DNA of 64,000 bases from Huiozyma naganishii CBS 8797 (taxonomy: Eukaryota > Ascomycota > Saccharomycetes > Saccharomycetales > Saccharomycetaceae): contig NC_035928.1 in the NCBI RefSeq assembly GCF_000348985.1, forward strand, positions 558,001-622,000, given 5' to 3'. The number at the start of each line of letters is the position of its first letter. The stretch's first letter is position 1. Positions 48,758 to 57,057 of the stretch are shown one piece after another. A program made the position numbers and the translations under genes. The notes under the pieces are model-generated. The model had not been told where the DNA came from. It made no database searches and worked only from the letters and a program-made list of their open reading frames with translations.

Positions 48758-50092
48758 TCATAACTTCTGGTACTCGATTGTACCTTCCAGTTTCTTCGTC
48801 TCGGAGACCTTCCGGACAGCCTTCATCATGTCCTCTGGGATTATATGGTCTCTGTCGTCTCTGATGGCGAAGAACCCAGCTTCAGTAACACAGTTCCTGA
48901 TATCGGCACCGTTGAACCCGTCGCTCATCTTAACCGCGGCGTCAAAGTCGAACTCACCGTGTTTCTTGACGTTGGCCGTGTGAATCTTGAAGATCTCCAA
49001 CCTGCCGGCCTCGTTGGGCAAGTTGATCTCGATCTTCCTGTCCAGTCTCCCAGGTCTCAGCAGTGCAGGGTCAAGAGTGTCCGGTCTGTTCGTAGCCATG
49101 ATGATCTTTGTTTGGCCCAAGTTGTCGAACCCATCCATCTGCGATAGCAACTCCATCAGAGTTCTTTGGATTTCACGATCCGCAGAGGTACCCTCGCTAA
49201 ATCTTCTCCCACCGATGGCGTCGATCTCGTCCATGAAGATGATACAAGGTTCGTGCTCCTTAGCGTACGCAAACATCTCTCTGATGATTCTAGCGGATTC
49301 ACCGATGTACTTGTCAACGATTCCAGACGCTGGCGAGAAAATGAAATTGGCCCCAATGGTCGCGGCAACGGCCTTCGCAAGAAGCGTTTTACCTGTACCG
49401 GGGGGACCGTACAAAAGCACACCCTTGGGCGGTTTGATCCCAATTCTTTGGAAAATCTCCGGGTTCTTCAACGGCAGCTCAATGACCTCTCTCAACTCGC
49501 GGATTTGCTCAGTCAACCCACCGATCCCGTCAAAGGTTATCTCCCCCTGTTCAAACGAGGTCATGTTGTACACGAGCGGGTCCGTCTCCCTTGGAAGAAT
49601 CCGCATGATCGTCAAAGTCGTGATATCCAGCGTCACTCTGACACCTTTCTTCAACTTCGTCCTGTCGACGGAGTTCCTCACCCCGACAATGTACCTGGGG
49701 CCGGAACTCGCCTTCACGATGTACTTCTCCGTGGACAGCTCCTTCATGACCTCCCCTATCAGCTGCCCAATGCTCTGCAGCGCCTTGATATCCGTCTCCG
49801 TCTTGTTGTAGTCCTTCTCCAGATCGCGGATATTCTGGCGACGGCTCTTCAACTGGTCGTCGTACCTCCTGTGCTCCATCAGCTTCTTCTTCAATTGGCT
49901 CAGCGCTTTGTTCCTCGCCTCCTGCACAGGGTCTGGCGGCGGCGCAGCGGCAGCGGCAGCCTCAAGGTCGGCCGCCGCTCCACCAGCACTCGCAGCATCC
50001 TGCCCCCGCTGCTCGCTCTCACGGCCCGCAGCGGGCTCTCCCTGATCGTCCCCGCCCAACGCATTCAGTAGTGGGTCCTGTTCCTCGCTCAT
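48758..50092 (-). CDS. RPT4: Rpt4 26S proteasome AAA-ATPase subunit
   Basis: 444 residues (S. cerevisiae 437). An N-terminal Ala/Gly/Asp-rich tail (about 20-55, with a six-alanine run and PPPDP) is followed by a coiled coil (about 58-110) and an OB domain. The AAA module has Walker A GPPGTGKT (229-236), Walker B FMDEID (Asp/Glu 288-289) and a second region of homology with [19 protein letters not shown]. It ends TIEYQKL as in other Rpt4 proteins. Role: unfolds substrates in the 19S base ring. GC-rich codon use leaves long open antisense frames that are not genes. Confidence 0.97.
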   Translation of the reverse strand: MSEEQDPLLNALGGDDQGEPAAGRESEQRGQDAASAGGAAADLEAAAAAAPPPDPVQEARNKALSQLKKKLMEHRRYDDQLKSRRQNIRDLEKDYNKTETDIKALQSIGQLIGEVMKELSTEKYIVKASSGPRYIVGVRNSVDRTKLKKGVRVTLDITTLTIMRILPRETDPLVYNMTSFEQGEITFDGIGGLTEQIRELREVIELPLKNPEIFQRIGIKPPKGVLLYGPPGTGKTLLAKAVAATIGANFIFSPASGIVDKYIGESARIIREMFAYAKEHEPCIIFMDEIDAIGGRRFSEGTSADREIQRTLMELLSQMDGFDNLGQTKIIMATNRPDTLDPALLRPGRLDRKIEINLPNEAGRLEIFKIHTANVKKHGEFDFDAAVKMSDGFNGADIRNCVTEAGFFAIRDDRDHIIPEDMMKAVRKVSETKKLEGTIEYQKL

Positions 50093-50160
50093 CGTCCGTT
50101 ATAGCACCAGTTCTCGAGCGTTTCCGGTCGTTCTCACCGTCCCACCCTCAGACCTTCAAA

Positions 50161-50169
50161 GGTGGCAAA
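50161..50169 (+). promoter_or_regulatory. PACE (Rpn4) element in the RPT4-GCD1 divergent promoter
   Basis: GGTGGCAAA is an exact match to the proteasome-associated control element bound by Rpn4. It lies 69 bp from the RPT4 ATG and 125 bp from the GCD1 ATG. Proteasome genes carry this site across Saccharomycetaceae, so RPT4 is the intended target. Confidence 0.88.
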
Positions 50170-50293
50170 CTCTGCTTATATTCAAATTGAATTAAATTTT
50201 ATACTTCTAAATCGTCGAGACTTCGATGACTTGACGTCCGACTGGAGTGCAACGTGGACCAAGTGTTGCGTGCGCTGCGAGGGTCTGTTGGGA

Positions 50294-51967
50294 ATGCAAT
50301 TGCAGGCATTTATATTCTGCGGTGAAGGTGAGAGGCTGGAGCCGTTTAGTGTGCTGCGCGGCGGGGATGCTGCCGCGGCCGGGTCCAGTGCTGGGGACGG
50401 TGTAGATTCGCAGCAGGTGCGGTTGCCCAAGGCTCTGCTTCCTATTGCGAACAGGCCAATGCTTGAGTATGTGATTGACTGGTGTGACCAGGGTGATTTT
50501 AGCGAGATCAATGTGGTGGCCCCCGCTGGGGAGCTCATTGAGACAATTCAGCAGCGGCTGGCCGAGTTTTTGAAGCTGCGGCAACAACAGTTTGGGATGA
50601 TCAAGCAGGGGCTATCGTTGAACATCCACAGCCACTACTCGCAGGAGTGGAAACAGATCAATTTCATTCCATCGGAGTATGCGTCCCTTGGGGAGTGTCT
50701 ACAGCACGATCTGTTGCCGCGGATTGTTTCCGACTTCGTGCTCTTGCCCTGTGATTTTATCACGGATGTGCCGCCACAGATTATGGTCAACCAGTTCCAG
50801 AACAGGGACGACGAGAACCTCGCCATGGCCGTATACTACAAGAACGCAACAGACCCGCCTCCATTCGATAAGAAGCAAGTACCACCGACAGATTATACCT
50901 TGTACAGCACCAACGAGGACTCGAACAAACAGCCCGTGCTTCTTGATGTGTACACGAGTAACAACGTCCATAGGACCAAATACTTGCAAGTTCGCTCGCA
51001 TCTTTTGTGGAAATACCCAAACACTACGGTCTCGAAGAGATTACTCAACGCGTCGATCTACTTCTGCTCCGTGGAATTGTGTACTCTGCTGATGAAGCAG
51101 GGGAAGCAAAGAAGGGAGAGTAACAACGCACACCACAGCGAGGCGGAGAGTGTTCACACGGAGGACGATGACGAGGGCGAGGACAACAACAATAGGAATG
51201 AACCGGGGAGTAACAACAGCACTGCGATCTACCCTTCGTACTTCAAGCATAACAAAAACACCATGGTCCCAGACCCAATCTCGATGAAATCCTCCTTGGA
51301 GAAACTGTTCAGGGACTTGGCGCGGAGATCCTGGAAACATGTGACACCGGCAAGGGAAACCGTCGGTGTGTTCGTCCTCTCGCAACCAGACCTGACCACT
51401 TTCGTCCGTGCGAACAACTTGTCCACATACATGGACGCGAACAGATTCATCCTCAAGATCAAGTCGATGACAAGAAACCTGATGACTTCATCTTCTGCGA
51501 TCGGCGCGGACGCGCTCGTGGACCCAAGCTGTCGCCTGGGGGAGAAGACCTCGATCAAACTGTCCGCGCTGCGCAACGCAGTACAAGTCGGGAACAAGTG
51601 CCGTATCTCAGGATCTGTCCTCTCTGAGGGCGCCGTCGTCGAGGACGAGTGTATCCTGGATAACGTGATCCTGGGACCGTATGCCCGCGTGGGCAAGAAG
51701 TCCAAACTGACCAACTGCTACGTCGAGGGCGGTTTCATCGTCGAGGAAAAGAGCATGTACAAGGGGGAGACTCTGGTTGTATACGGCGGGGAGGACACAG
51801 AGGATTACGAGAGCACATTCGTGGGCTCGGACACGGAGAGTGCGCACCTGAGCAGCGACGCTATCTACAGCAGTGGCGACTCATCCCAGGGCGACTCGGA
51901 CGGGAACGAAGTCATGGCTTACGACGAGGAGGACGAGTTCGAGGACGACGGTCTCTTCGAAAGGTGA
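50294..51967 (+). CDS. GCD1: Gcd1, eIF2B gamma subunit
   Basis: 557 residues (S. cerevisiae 578) from the ATG at 50294 (MQLQAFIFCGEGERLEPF). The frame is open upstream to 50162 but the family starts here. A nucleotidyltransferase-like domain (RLPKALLPIANRPMLEYVIDWC, LLPCDFITDVPPQ) is followed by an acidic Asn/Glu-rich insert (about 275-315). A left-handed beta-helix of hexapeptide repeats comes next (GADALVDPSCRLGE through NCYVEGGFIVEE), and the protein ends with an acidic tail finishing EFEDDGLFER. Role: part of the guanine-exchange core of eIF2B, central to GCN4 control. Confidence 0.95.
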   Translation: MQLQAFIFCGEGERLEPFSVLRGGDAAAAGSSAGDGVDSQQVRLPKALLPIANRPMLEYVIDWCDQGDFSEINVVAPAGELIETIQQRLAEFLKLRQQQFGMIKQGLSLNIHSHYSQEWKQINFIPSEYASLGECLQHDLLPRIVSDFVLLPCDFITDVPPQIMVNQFQNRDDENLAMAVYYKNATDPPPFDKKQVPPTDYTLYSTNEDSNKQPVLLDVYTSNNVHRTKYLQVRSHLLWKYPNTTVSKRLLNASIYFCSVELCTLLMKQGKQRRESNNAHHSEAESVHTEDDDEGEDNNNRNEPGSNNSTAIYPSYFKHNKNTMVPDPISMKSSLEKLFRDLARRSWKHVTPARETVGVFVLSQPDLTTFVRANNLSTYMDANRFILKIKSMTRNLMTSSSAIGADALVDPSCRLGEKTSIKLSALRNAVQVGNKCRISGSVLSEGAVVEDECILDNVILGPYARVGKKSKLTNCYVEGGFIVEEKSMYKGETLVVYGGEDTEDYESTFVGSDTESAHLSSDAIYSSGDSSQGDSDGNEVMAYDEEDEFEDDGLFER

Positions 51968-52074
51968 ACGCCTTGGCCTAAACGCACATCCATAGATACA
52001 ACTGTATGTAAACATCATGAACGTTAATCGTCTGATCAGTAGTGATAAAGAGGCGATGCTCATAATAAAGTGAC

Positions 52075-52086
52075 TGAAAATTTTTT
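52075..52086 (+). promoter_or_regulatory. RRPE-like element upstream of GPN2
   Basis: TGAAAATTTTTT lies 96 bp before the GPN2 ATG. A partial PAC (GCGATGCT, about 52053-52060) precedes it. It resembles the RRPE-PAC pairs elsewhere in this window, but the PAC is imperfect. Confidence 0.45.
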
Positions 52087-52181
52087 GGACGGCTGTGTAC
52101 AGTGAAGAAGAACTCATCGGTACAAAGGTGTAGTGCTTGTATATAGGTCCTTACCCACCGCCAGTTCGCCATTGGATTAAA

Positions 52182-53228
52182 ATGCCGTTTGCCCAGATTG
52201 TCATTGGACCTCCAGGTTCAGGGAAGTCGACGTACTGCCACGGTTGCTCGCAGTTTTTCAATGCGATCGGGAGGCACTCACAGATTGTAAATATGGACCC
52301 TGCAAACGACAGACTGCCCTATCCCTGTGCTGTGGACATCCGTGATTTTATCACTCTCGAGGAGATCATGCAGGAACAGTCGCTGGGCCCGAACGGTGGG
52401 CTCATGTACGCGTTGGAGTCCCTGGACCAGTCCATCGACCTGTTCATCTTGCAGATCAAAAACCTCGTCATGGAGGAGAGGGCGTACCTGGTGTTCGACT
52501 GCCCAGGGCAAGTCGAGCTGTTCACACACCACTCTGCGCTGTTCCACATATACAAGCGGCTGGAGAAGGAATTGGACCTACGATTCTGCGTCGTGAACTT
52601 GATAGACTGCTACTACATCACGTCCCCGTCACAGTATATCTCGATCCTCTTGCTGGCGCTACGGTCCATGCTGATGATGGATCTGCCTCAAGTAAACGTG
52701 TTTTCGAAGATCGATATGCTCAAGTCGTATGGCCCGCTGCCCTTCAAGCTGGACTACTACACAGATGTACAGGACTTGGATTATTTATTACCGCACGTCG
52801 AGGCAGAGGGGACAAGCGTGCTCGGGAAAAACTACAGTAAACTGACAGCGACAATCAGCGAGATGGTCTCTGATTTTAACCTTGTGTCTTTCGAAGTGCT
52901 CGCGGTCGATGACAAGGAGAGCATGATAAATTTGCAAAGTGTCGTTGATAAAGCGAACGGCTATATATTTGGGGCCTCAGAGGTGGGCGGTGACACTGTG
53001 TGGGCAGAGGCCACCAGGGAGGGTGCCCTGAGAGAGCACTACGACATTCAAGAACGGTGGATCGAAAACAAAGAAACGTACGACAAACAGGAGCCGGAGC
53101 GCAGGCAGCAGCTGCTCAAGGAAAAGGAACTGCAGGAAAAAGAGGTAAACGTCGATGAGGAGGACGACGAGTGGGAATCCGCACTCAAAGAATGGGAGGA
53201 GAAGCAGGGCGCCGACTACGTGCGCTGA
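52182..53228 (+). CDS. GPN2: Gpn2 GPN-loop GTPase
   Basis: 348 residues (S. cerevisiae 347) from the ATG at 52182. P-loop GPPGSGKS (9-16), the family-defining Gly-Pro-Asn loop (69-71, SLGPNGG), FDCPGQVELF (G3) and VFSKIDML (G4) are all present. It has a long acidic, Glu/Lys-rich C-terminal tail. Role: GTPase needed for cytoplasmic assembly and nuclear import of RNA polymerases II and III. The RPN8 gene expected between GCD1 and GPN2 in S. cerevisiae is absent. Confidence 0.95.
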   Translation: MPFAQIVIGPPGSGKSTYCHGCSQFFNAIGRHSQIVNMDPANDRLPYPCAVDIRDFITLEEIMQEQSLGPNGGLMYALESLDQSIDLFILQIKNLVMEERAYLVFDCPGQVELFTHHSALFHIYKRLEKELDLRFCVVNLIDCYYITSPSQYISILLLALRSMLMMDLPQVNVFSKIDMLKSYGPLPFKLDYYTDVQDLDYLLPHVEAEGTSVLGKNYSKLTATISEMVSDFNLVSFEVLAVDDKESMINLQSVVDKANGYIFGASEVGGDTVWAEATREGALREHYDIQERWIENKETYDKQEPERRQQLLKEKELQEKEVNVDEEDDEWESALKEWEEKQGADYVR

Positions 53229-53299
53229 TTTACTCACCTGGCGCCCGCTCTCTTTTGTGTCACAAAATCGGCCAATTCTGGATATTTTTTATTTTTTTG

Positions 53300-53364
53300 G
53301 CTGGTCAAAATTTTGAGAACCCAGCGCTTTCTGGACGGTAATAAACCAGCAATGACACGGCTGG
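53300..53364 (+). promoter_or_regulatory. Cluster of four Ace2/Swi5 core sites upstream of DSE3
   Basis: Within 65 bp there are four copies of the CCAGC core: GCTGGT (53300-53305, reverse strand), CCCAGC (53320-53325), ACCAGC (53345-53350) and GCTGG (53360-53364, reverse strand). The ATG of DSE3 is 207-270 bp away, with an alternating TA run (TATA box) near 53456-53468. DSE3 is a daughter-specific Ace2 target in S. cerevisiae. The rest of the 342-bp gap shows nothing else. Confidence 0.72.
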
Positions 53365-53570
53365 GGTGGCTCTTCCCCCACTTGAAACGCGCCCCATTGC
53401 TCTGGAGAAGGCGATAGGTAAACATGCAAATTATTATGTACATTTACACACATTTATATATATATATCGGCATAGATCGGGTACGGGAGGAAAGCCCTGC
53501 AATTCTTCGAAGGTTTTCAGATACGGCTGTAATATTTCCATTGACGCCATCGACATAACGTAACTGAGCA

Positions 53571-54794
53571 ATGCCTAGGAAATTTATAGGAGAGCGGATT
53601 GATCCCCTGGTGGATGCAGTACGACCAGCGTCGCTGACCCTCACCGCAGAAGATATTGACCGATTACCTGTCTTCCAAGACAATTATGAGGACACGGGTC
53701 TAAAGGGTAACAAAGAGGGGAAAAGGCTGTCGCGGAAATTTGGCGGGACGCTTCGGTTGAAGCAGAGATTGGAGTCTGTCCCAGAAATATTCCTCCACGA
53801 TTTTAAGAGGAGAAGCCAGGAGCAGCGGCATTCGGTGCTCTCGACAATAGATGAAAAGACACGAGATCCGAGTCGGCCGATGCACGCAGCAAAATCTAAC
53901 GGTGTAGCGGCCCATCCTCACAACAAGATACAGAGCAAGAGAGTGCTACAGAGAAGGCTGCCACCGAAGCAGCAATTACGTTCTGTATCGTCACAGCCAA
54001 CGTCTCAGGTATTTGGTGGGTCCAATGTTCGAGTACTACAGGGATCGAATAAACCGAAGATAACAGTAACCGCGGTTCAGGATACTGAGGAAAATGAGGC
54101 AAAGTTCATGACTAATGTTGGGAAATGTGACAGTGAAATTCTGCTAGATGAAATCATATCCTACTATGGGGAACCCTCACAAACCAAGGGGAACTCGTCC
54201 TCGGTCCTGAACGCAGAACTGGAAAGAGTACTAGACCATGTCACAAAGATGGAAAACAGGAGGGCAATGGAAAATGATAGTGAGGCAAAACAATCCTCCA
54301 ACGACAAACTGCTGGCACCGGGGAACAGTCCTAATAGTCAAAGGTACTCGTGGAGTTCATCTGGTGATGACTTCTCAGATGTTGCTAGCAAATTCTCGGC
54401 CACATCATCAGTGTATTCAGAAAGGGAGGAGACTGGCGAGGGGAAAAATACACTGTACCCCATTAGTTCCTGTTCTGTCAACGATTTAGAGATCAAGGAC
54501 CTGATACCAGAAAAGAACCCCAGAACTGAGCATTCGGTAGAATTGGTCAAGCTGAGAAAAATCGTAGTTAAGGCACCAATTGCACATATGAACTATCCAG
54601 AGAGCGATATCGAAGAAGTTGCTGAAGAAGACGAATTTAACGACTCGTTGGCAAGAGCAACCCCAGTTTCAATGTACAAATTGCCCACTGCAATCACAGA
54701 TTCCACGGAAACAATCCGTGTCTTGCAGCAAAAGATCGACAATATCACACTTTCCGAGGGGTCCACCTTAAGCAGCATGTTCACCACCCTGTGA
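53571..54794 (+). CDS. DSE3: Dse3 daughter-cell-specific protein
   Basis: 407 residues (S. cerevisiae 430). The N-terminus MPRKFIGERIDPLVDAVRPA and the block RLSRKFGGTLRLKQRLESVP are strongly shared with Dse3. A further block is SEILLDEIISYYGEPS. The remainder is low-complexity, Ser- and acid-rich, with a short C-terminal helix (TIRVLQQKIDNITL). No catalytic domain is recognisable. Role: daughter-specific protein of the bud neck or septum whose function is not settled. The upstream Ace2-type sites fit its expected control. Confidence 0.87.
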   Translation: MPRKFIGERIDPLVDAVRPASLTLTAEDIDRLPVFQDNYEDTGLKGNKEGKRLSRKFGGTLRLKQRLESVPEIFLHDFKRRSQEQRHSVLSTIDEKTRDPSRPMHAAKSNGVAAHPHNKIQSKRVLQRRLPPKQQLRSVSSQPTSQVFGGSNVRVLQGSNKPKITVTAVQDTEENEAKFMTNVGKCDSEILLDEIISYYGEPSQTKGNSSSVLNAELERVLDHVTKMENRRAMENDSEAKQSSNDKLLAPGNSPNSQRYSWSSSGDDFSDVASKFSATSSVYSEREETGEGKNTLYPISSCSVNDLEIKDLIPEKNPRTEHSVELVKLRKIVVKAPIAHMNYPESDIEEVAEEDEFNDSLARATPVSMYKLPTAITDSTETIRVLQQKIDNITLSEGSTLSSMFTTL

Positions 54795-54983
54795 CACTCA
54801 CGAGGGGTGTCTGAAACATGGTCTCACACAGCCAATGGGGGGATGGTTCCATGTCTTGGTCTTGACTTTAAATCTCTAAATAGCAATATCAAAATATCAT
54901 GAACTTTACACGAACTGTAGTGGCCACTGGCCAAACAACTGCGCCCGTGAGAGAGTAGTATTGTTTCGAAGCATCGTTAAAGA

Positions 54984-55310
54984 ATGGCGCCCACTCAACT
55001 GGAAATTAAGGTTAAGGCTCTGCAAAGATTGGTGAAGGAGCACTCTTACTACCAGCAGGAGCTAAAGGACCAGAAATCGCACGTGGATGCGATGCAGAAG
55101 GACCCTCAGGTGGATTCGTATGACTTGAAGAAACAGGTGGAGGTGTTACAGGATACTGAGAGGCTGCTGCCAACGCTGTACAAGAAGATCGGCGAGTTTA
55201 AGGAGAATTTGGAGCAGTACGTTGCCAGTTACGACGGGTCTGAGCCAACGGAAGAGGCAAAGCAAGCCACCACTAAAGCTACTGAGCTGTTGGCGTCGGT
55301 CAAAAACTAA
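54984..55310 (+). CDS. RBL2: Rbl2 tubulin-folding cofactor A
   Basis: 108 residues (S. cerevisiae 106). It is a single three-helix bundle protein, all-helical and charged: TQLEIKVKALQRLVKEHSYY, DSYDLKKQVEVLQDTERLLP, YKKIGEFKENLEQY. The length and every block fit cofactor A. Role: binds free beta-tubulin and buffers its toxicity in the cytosol. It lies 189 bp after DSE3. Confidence 0.95.
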   Translation: MAPTQLEIKVKALQRLVKEHSYYQQELKDQKSHVDAMQKDPQVDSYDLKKQVEVLQDTERLLPTLYKKIGEFKENLEQYVASYDGSEPTEEAKQATTKATELLASVKN

Positions 55311-55512
55311 GAAGAAACCGATCTCAACCACTCTGTGATATCCTATGTAGCTATATAAACATGTTGCTAAATATCTTGTAGCTACAATATAGAAGTTACC
55401 AAACACACTCCATTGAAGTTGCACAAGTCATCGAGAAGCGACAAAAAATCGCACTTCTCTCAAAGGACTCTCCACGCAGACGGAGGGCGACTCATCTGTA
55501 CAACCCCGAGTG

Positions 55513-56676
55513 ATGTTTCTATGTGTTGCTGTGAAACGGTGTCACATTCGCAGGTATGCCACTGGACCGCGACCCTTATCTCTACTGTCGAGGGACGCCT
55601 TTTTGGCAAGCTCTCAGAACAACTCGAGGTTTGAACAGCTTTCAAAGATGGTTCTGTCGAGCCATATAAAGCTGATACCAGATGATCACAAGCCAATTGA
55701 TGGCGACCGTATCAATTCGGAACAGACACTCCCTAGAACGACGGATTTCAAGTCCCATGAAGATTTGTCGAACGTGCCCTCTTGGAGAAGAACTCCCACT
55801 CTTTGGATTCGTGTTGGTAAGAAATTGATTCGGTTGTACCGTGATTCCGTGGTCTATACCTTCAAACTGCATCGTTCTGCACCAAGGATATCTCTCCCCA
55901 AGCTGCTTCAACAACTAGAACTTGGCGATGCGAAAAGTGAGCCACTTCCAAGCAGGAAGTCCTTTGTGGAAAACGCGGTTAGAGTCAAGGAATTCCGCAA
56001 GATCCCGGTATTCATCTTGTGCTTGATTGTCTTTGAGGAGCTGACCGCTGTGCTGATGTATATCTGGCCTCAAATTGCGATCCACAGATGTCTCGGAATC
56101 AAGGGTTTTCGCAAGATCTCCAAGAAGTTCGCCAGGAAAGACATGGATCTTGCAAAGCACCCGCAGTATAAGACTGCTTACACTCTCAATCGACATCAGA
56201 AATTGGAGTTACTGAACTCTTTATTTGCAAATAAGACCCCGCGCTGGAAGTTCAATCTATGGGCGAAGTTTCAAGTCGCGGATAAACTGGAACAAGAAAT
56301 CTGTAAAACGTTGCAGTACCTAATCATCGATGACTCTCTCCTTCTCAAAGAAATTACCTCCGAGAAGAAGCTAGCACTGACGTACAACGAACTTGTGAAT
56401 TGCATCCTTGAAAGACAGCTCTACGAGACACATGAGGATCTCAATGAGATGGTAAACGATCCCAAGACAAGGCAGGTATTATTATGGCGATTAGTTAGTT
56501 ACTTGTCTTTCAGGTTTGATGGGGTCCTCACCCCCGTGTCCAACATTTCTGGTTCAGAAGGCAAAACGTTCACGACTAAATGGGGGGTTAACAATGTCGC
56601 GCTGCTGAACTACCCGGGGACAACACCAACACTGATCCAATTGGATCACTTGCCTCTGCTAACAGAAAGTAATTAA
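55513..56676 (+). CDS. PNT1: Pnt1 mitochondrial inner-membrane protein (Cox2 export)
   Basis: 387 residues (S. cerevisiae 423) from the ATG at 55513. The N-terminus is basic and Ser-rich without acidic residues (KRCHIRRYATGPRPLS), a plausible mitochondrial presequence. A hydrophobic segment at about 158-185 (IPVFILCLIVFEELTAVLMY) with flanking basic residues anchors it. The arrangement loosely recalls LETM1 proteins. Role in S. cerevisiae: acts with Cox18 in exporting the Cox2 C-terminus across the inner membrane. The call rests on similarity plus gene order (RBL2-PNT1-HRK1). Confidence 0.85.
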   Translation: MFLCVAVKRCHIRRYATGPRPLSLLSRDAFLASSQNNSRFEQLSKMVLSSHIKLIPDDHKPIDGDRINSEQTLPRTTDFKSHEDLSNVPSWRRTPTLWIRVGKKLIRLYRDSVVYTFKLHRSAPRISLPKLLQQLELGDAKSEPLPSRKSFVENAVRVKEFRKIPVFILCLIVFEELTAVLMYIWPQIAIHRCLGIKGFRKISKKFARKDMDLAKHPQYKTAYTLNRHQKLELLNSLFANKTPRWKFNLWAKFQVADKLEQEICKTLQYLIIDDSLLLKEITSEKKLALTYNELVNCILERQLYETHEDLNEMVNDPKTRQVLLWRLVSYLSFRFDGVLTPVSNISGSEGKTFTTKWGVNNVALLNYPGTTPTLIQLDHLPLLTESN

Positions 56677-57057
56677 CGTGTAAATAGAGAAAGAAAAAGG
56701 GAGGCAAGTGTATGTATATATAGGTGCAAACACAGATGTGGTTGTAAGTGTAGTCGATGTGAGTATTAGTAACACTTTGTAGTTGGTGCCATTTGTTGCG
56801 ACGGGGTGCAGGAAGTAAACCTGTGACACATGATCAATTACAAATGGCATGCCGACGCAAACTGAGATATAACAGAAGAGTTTCCTTTTGGATGAAGACC
56901 ATACGTCTTCAGCACTCATGTACAATATATAAGAGGGTGAACCAGTGCGTCACTTATCATATACACTATGGCTTCCGAAGTTAAAGACATCCTTTATAGT
57001 CTTAGAAATTTACACATATGGGCAAAGTCGACGACAGTGACGGCGAACCAGAACGGA
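56677..57057. other. Convergent gap between PNT1 and HRK1
   Basis: 381 bp holding the two 3' ends. On the + strand a TATA-like TATATAAGAGG (about 56926-56936) precedes an ATG at 56968 that opens a 60-codon frame running into the HRK1 3' end (stop at 57150). The context CACTATGGCT is good for yeast. I know no similar protein and treat it as unproven. Confidence 0.4.

Noticed and set aside
49166..50071. Two long + strand frames (274 and 301 codons) opposite RPT4
   Set aside because: They overlap each other and the strongly conserved RPT4 gene; codon bias of RPT4 suppresses antisense stops.
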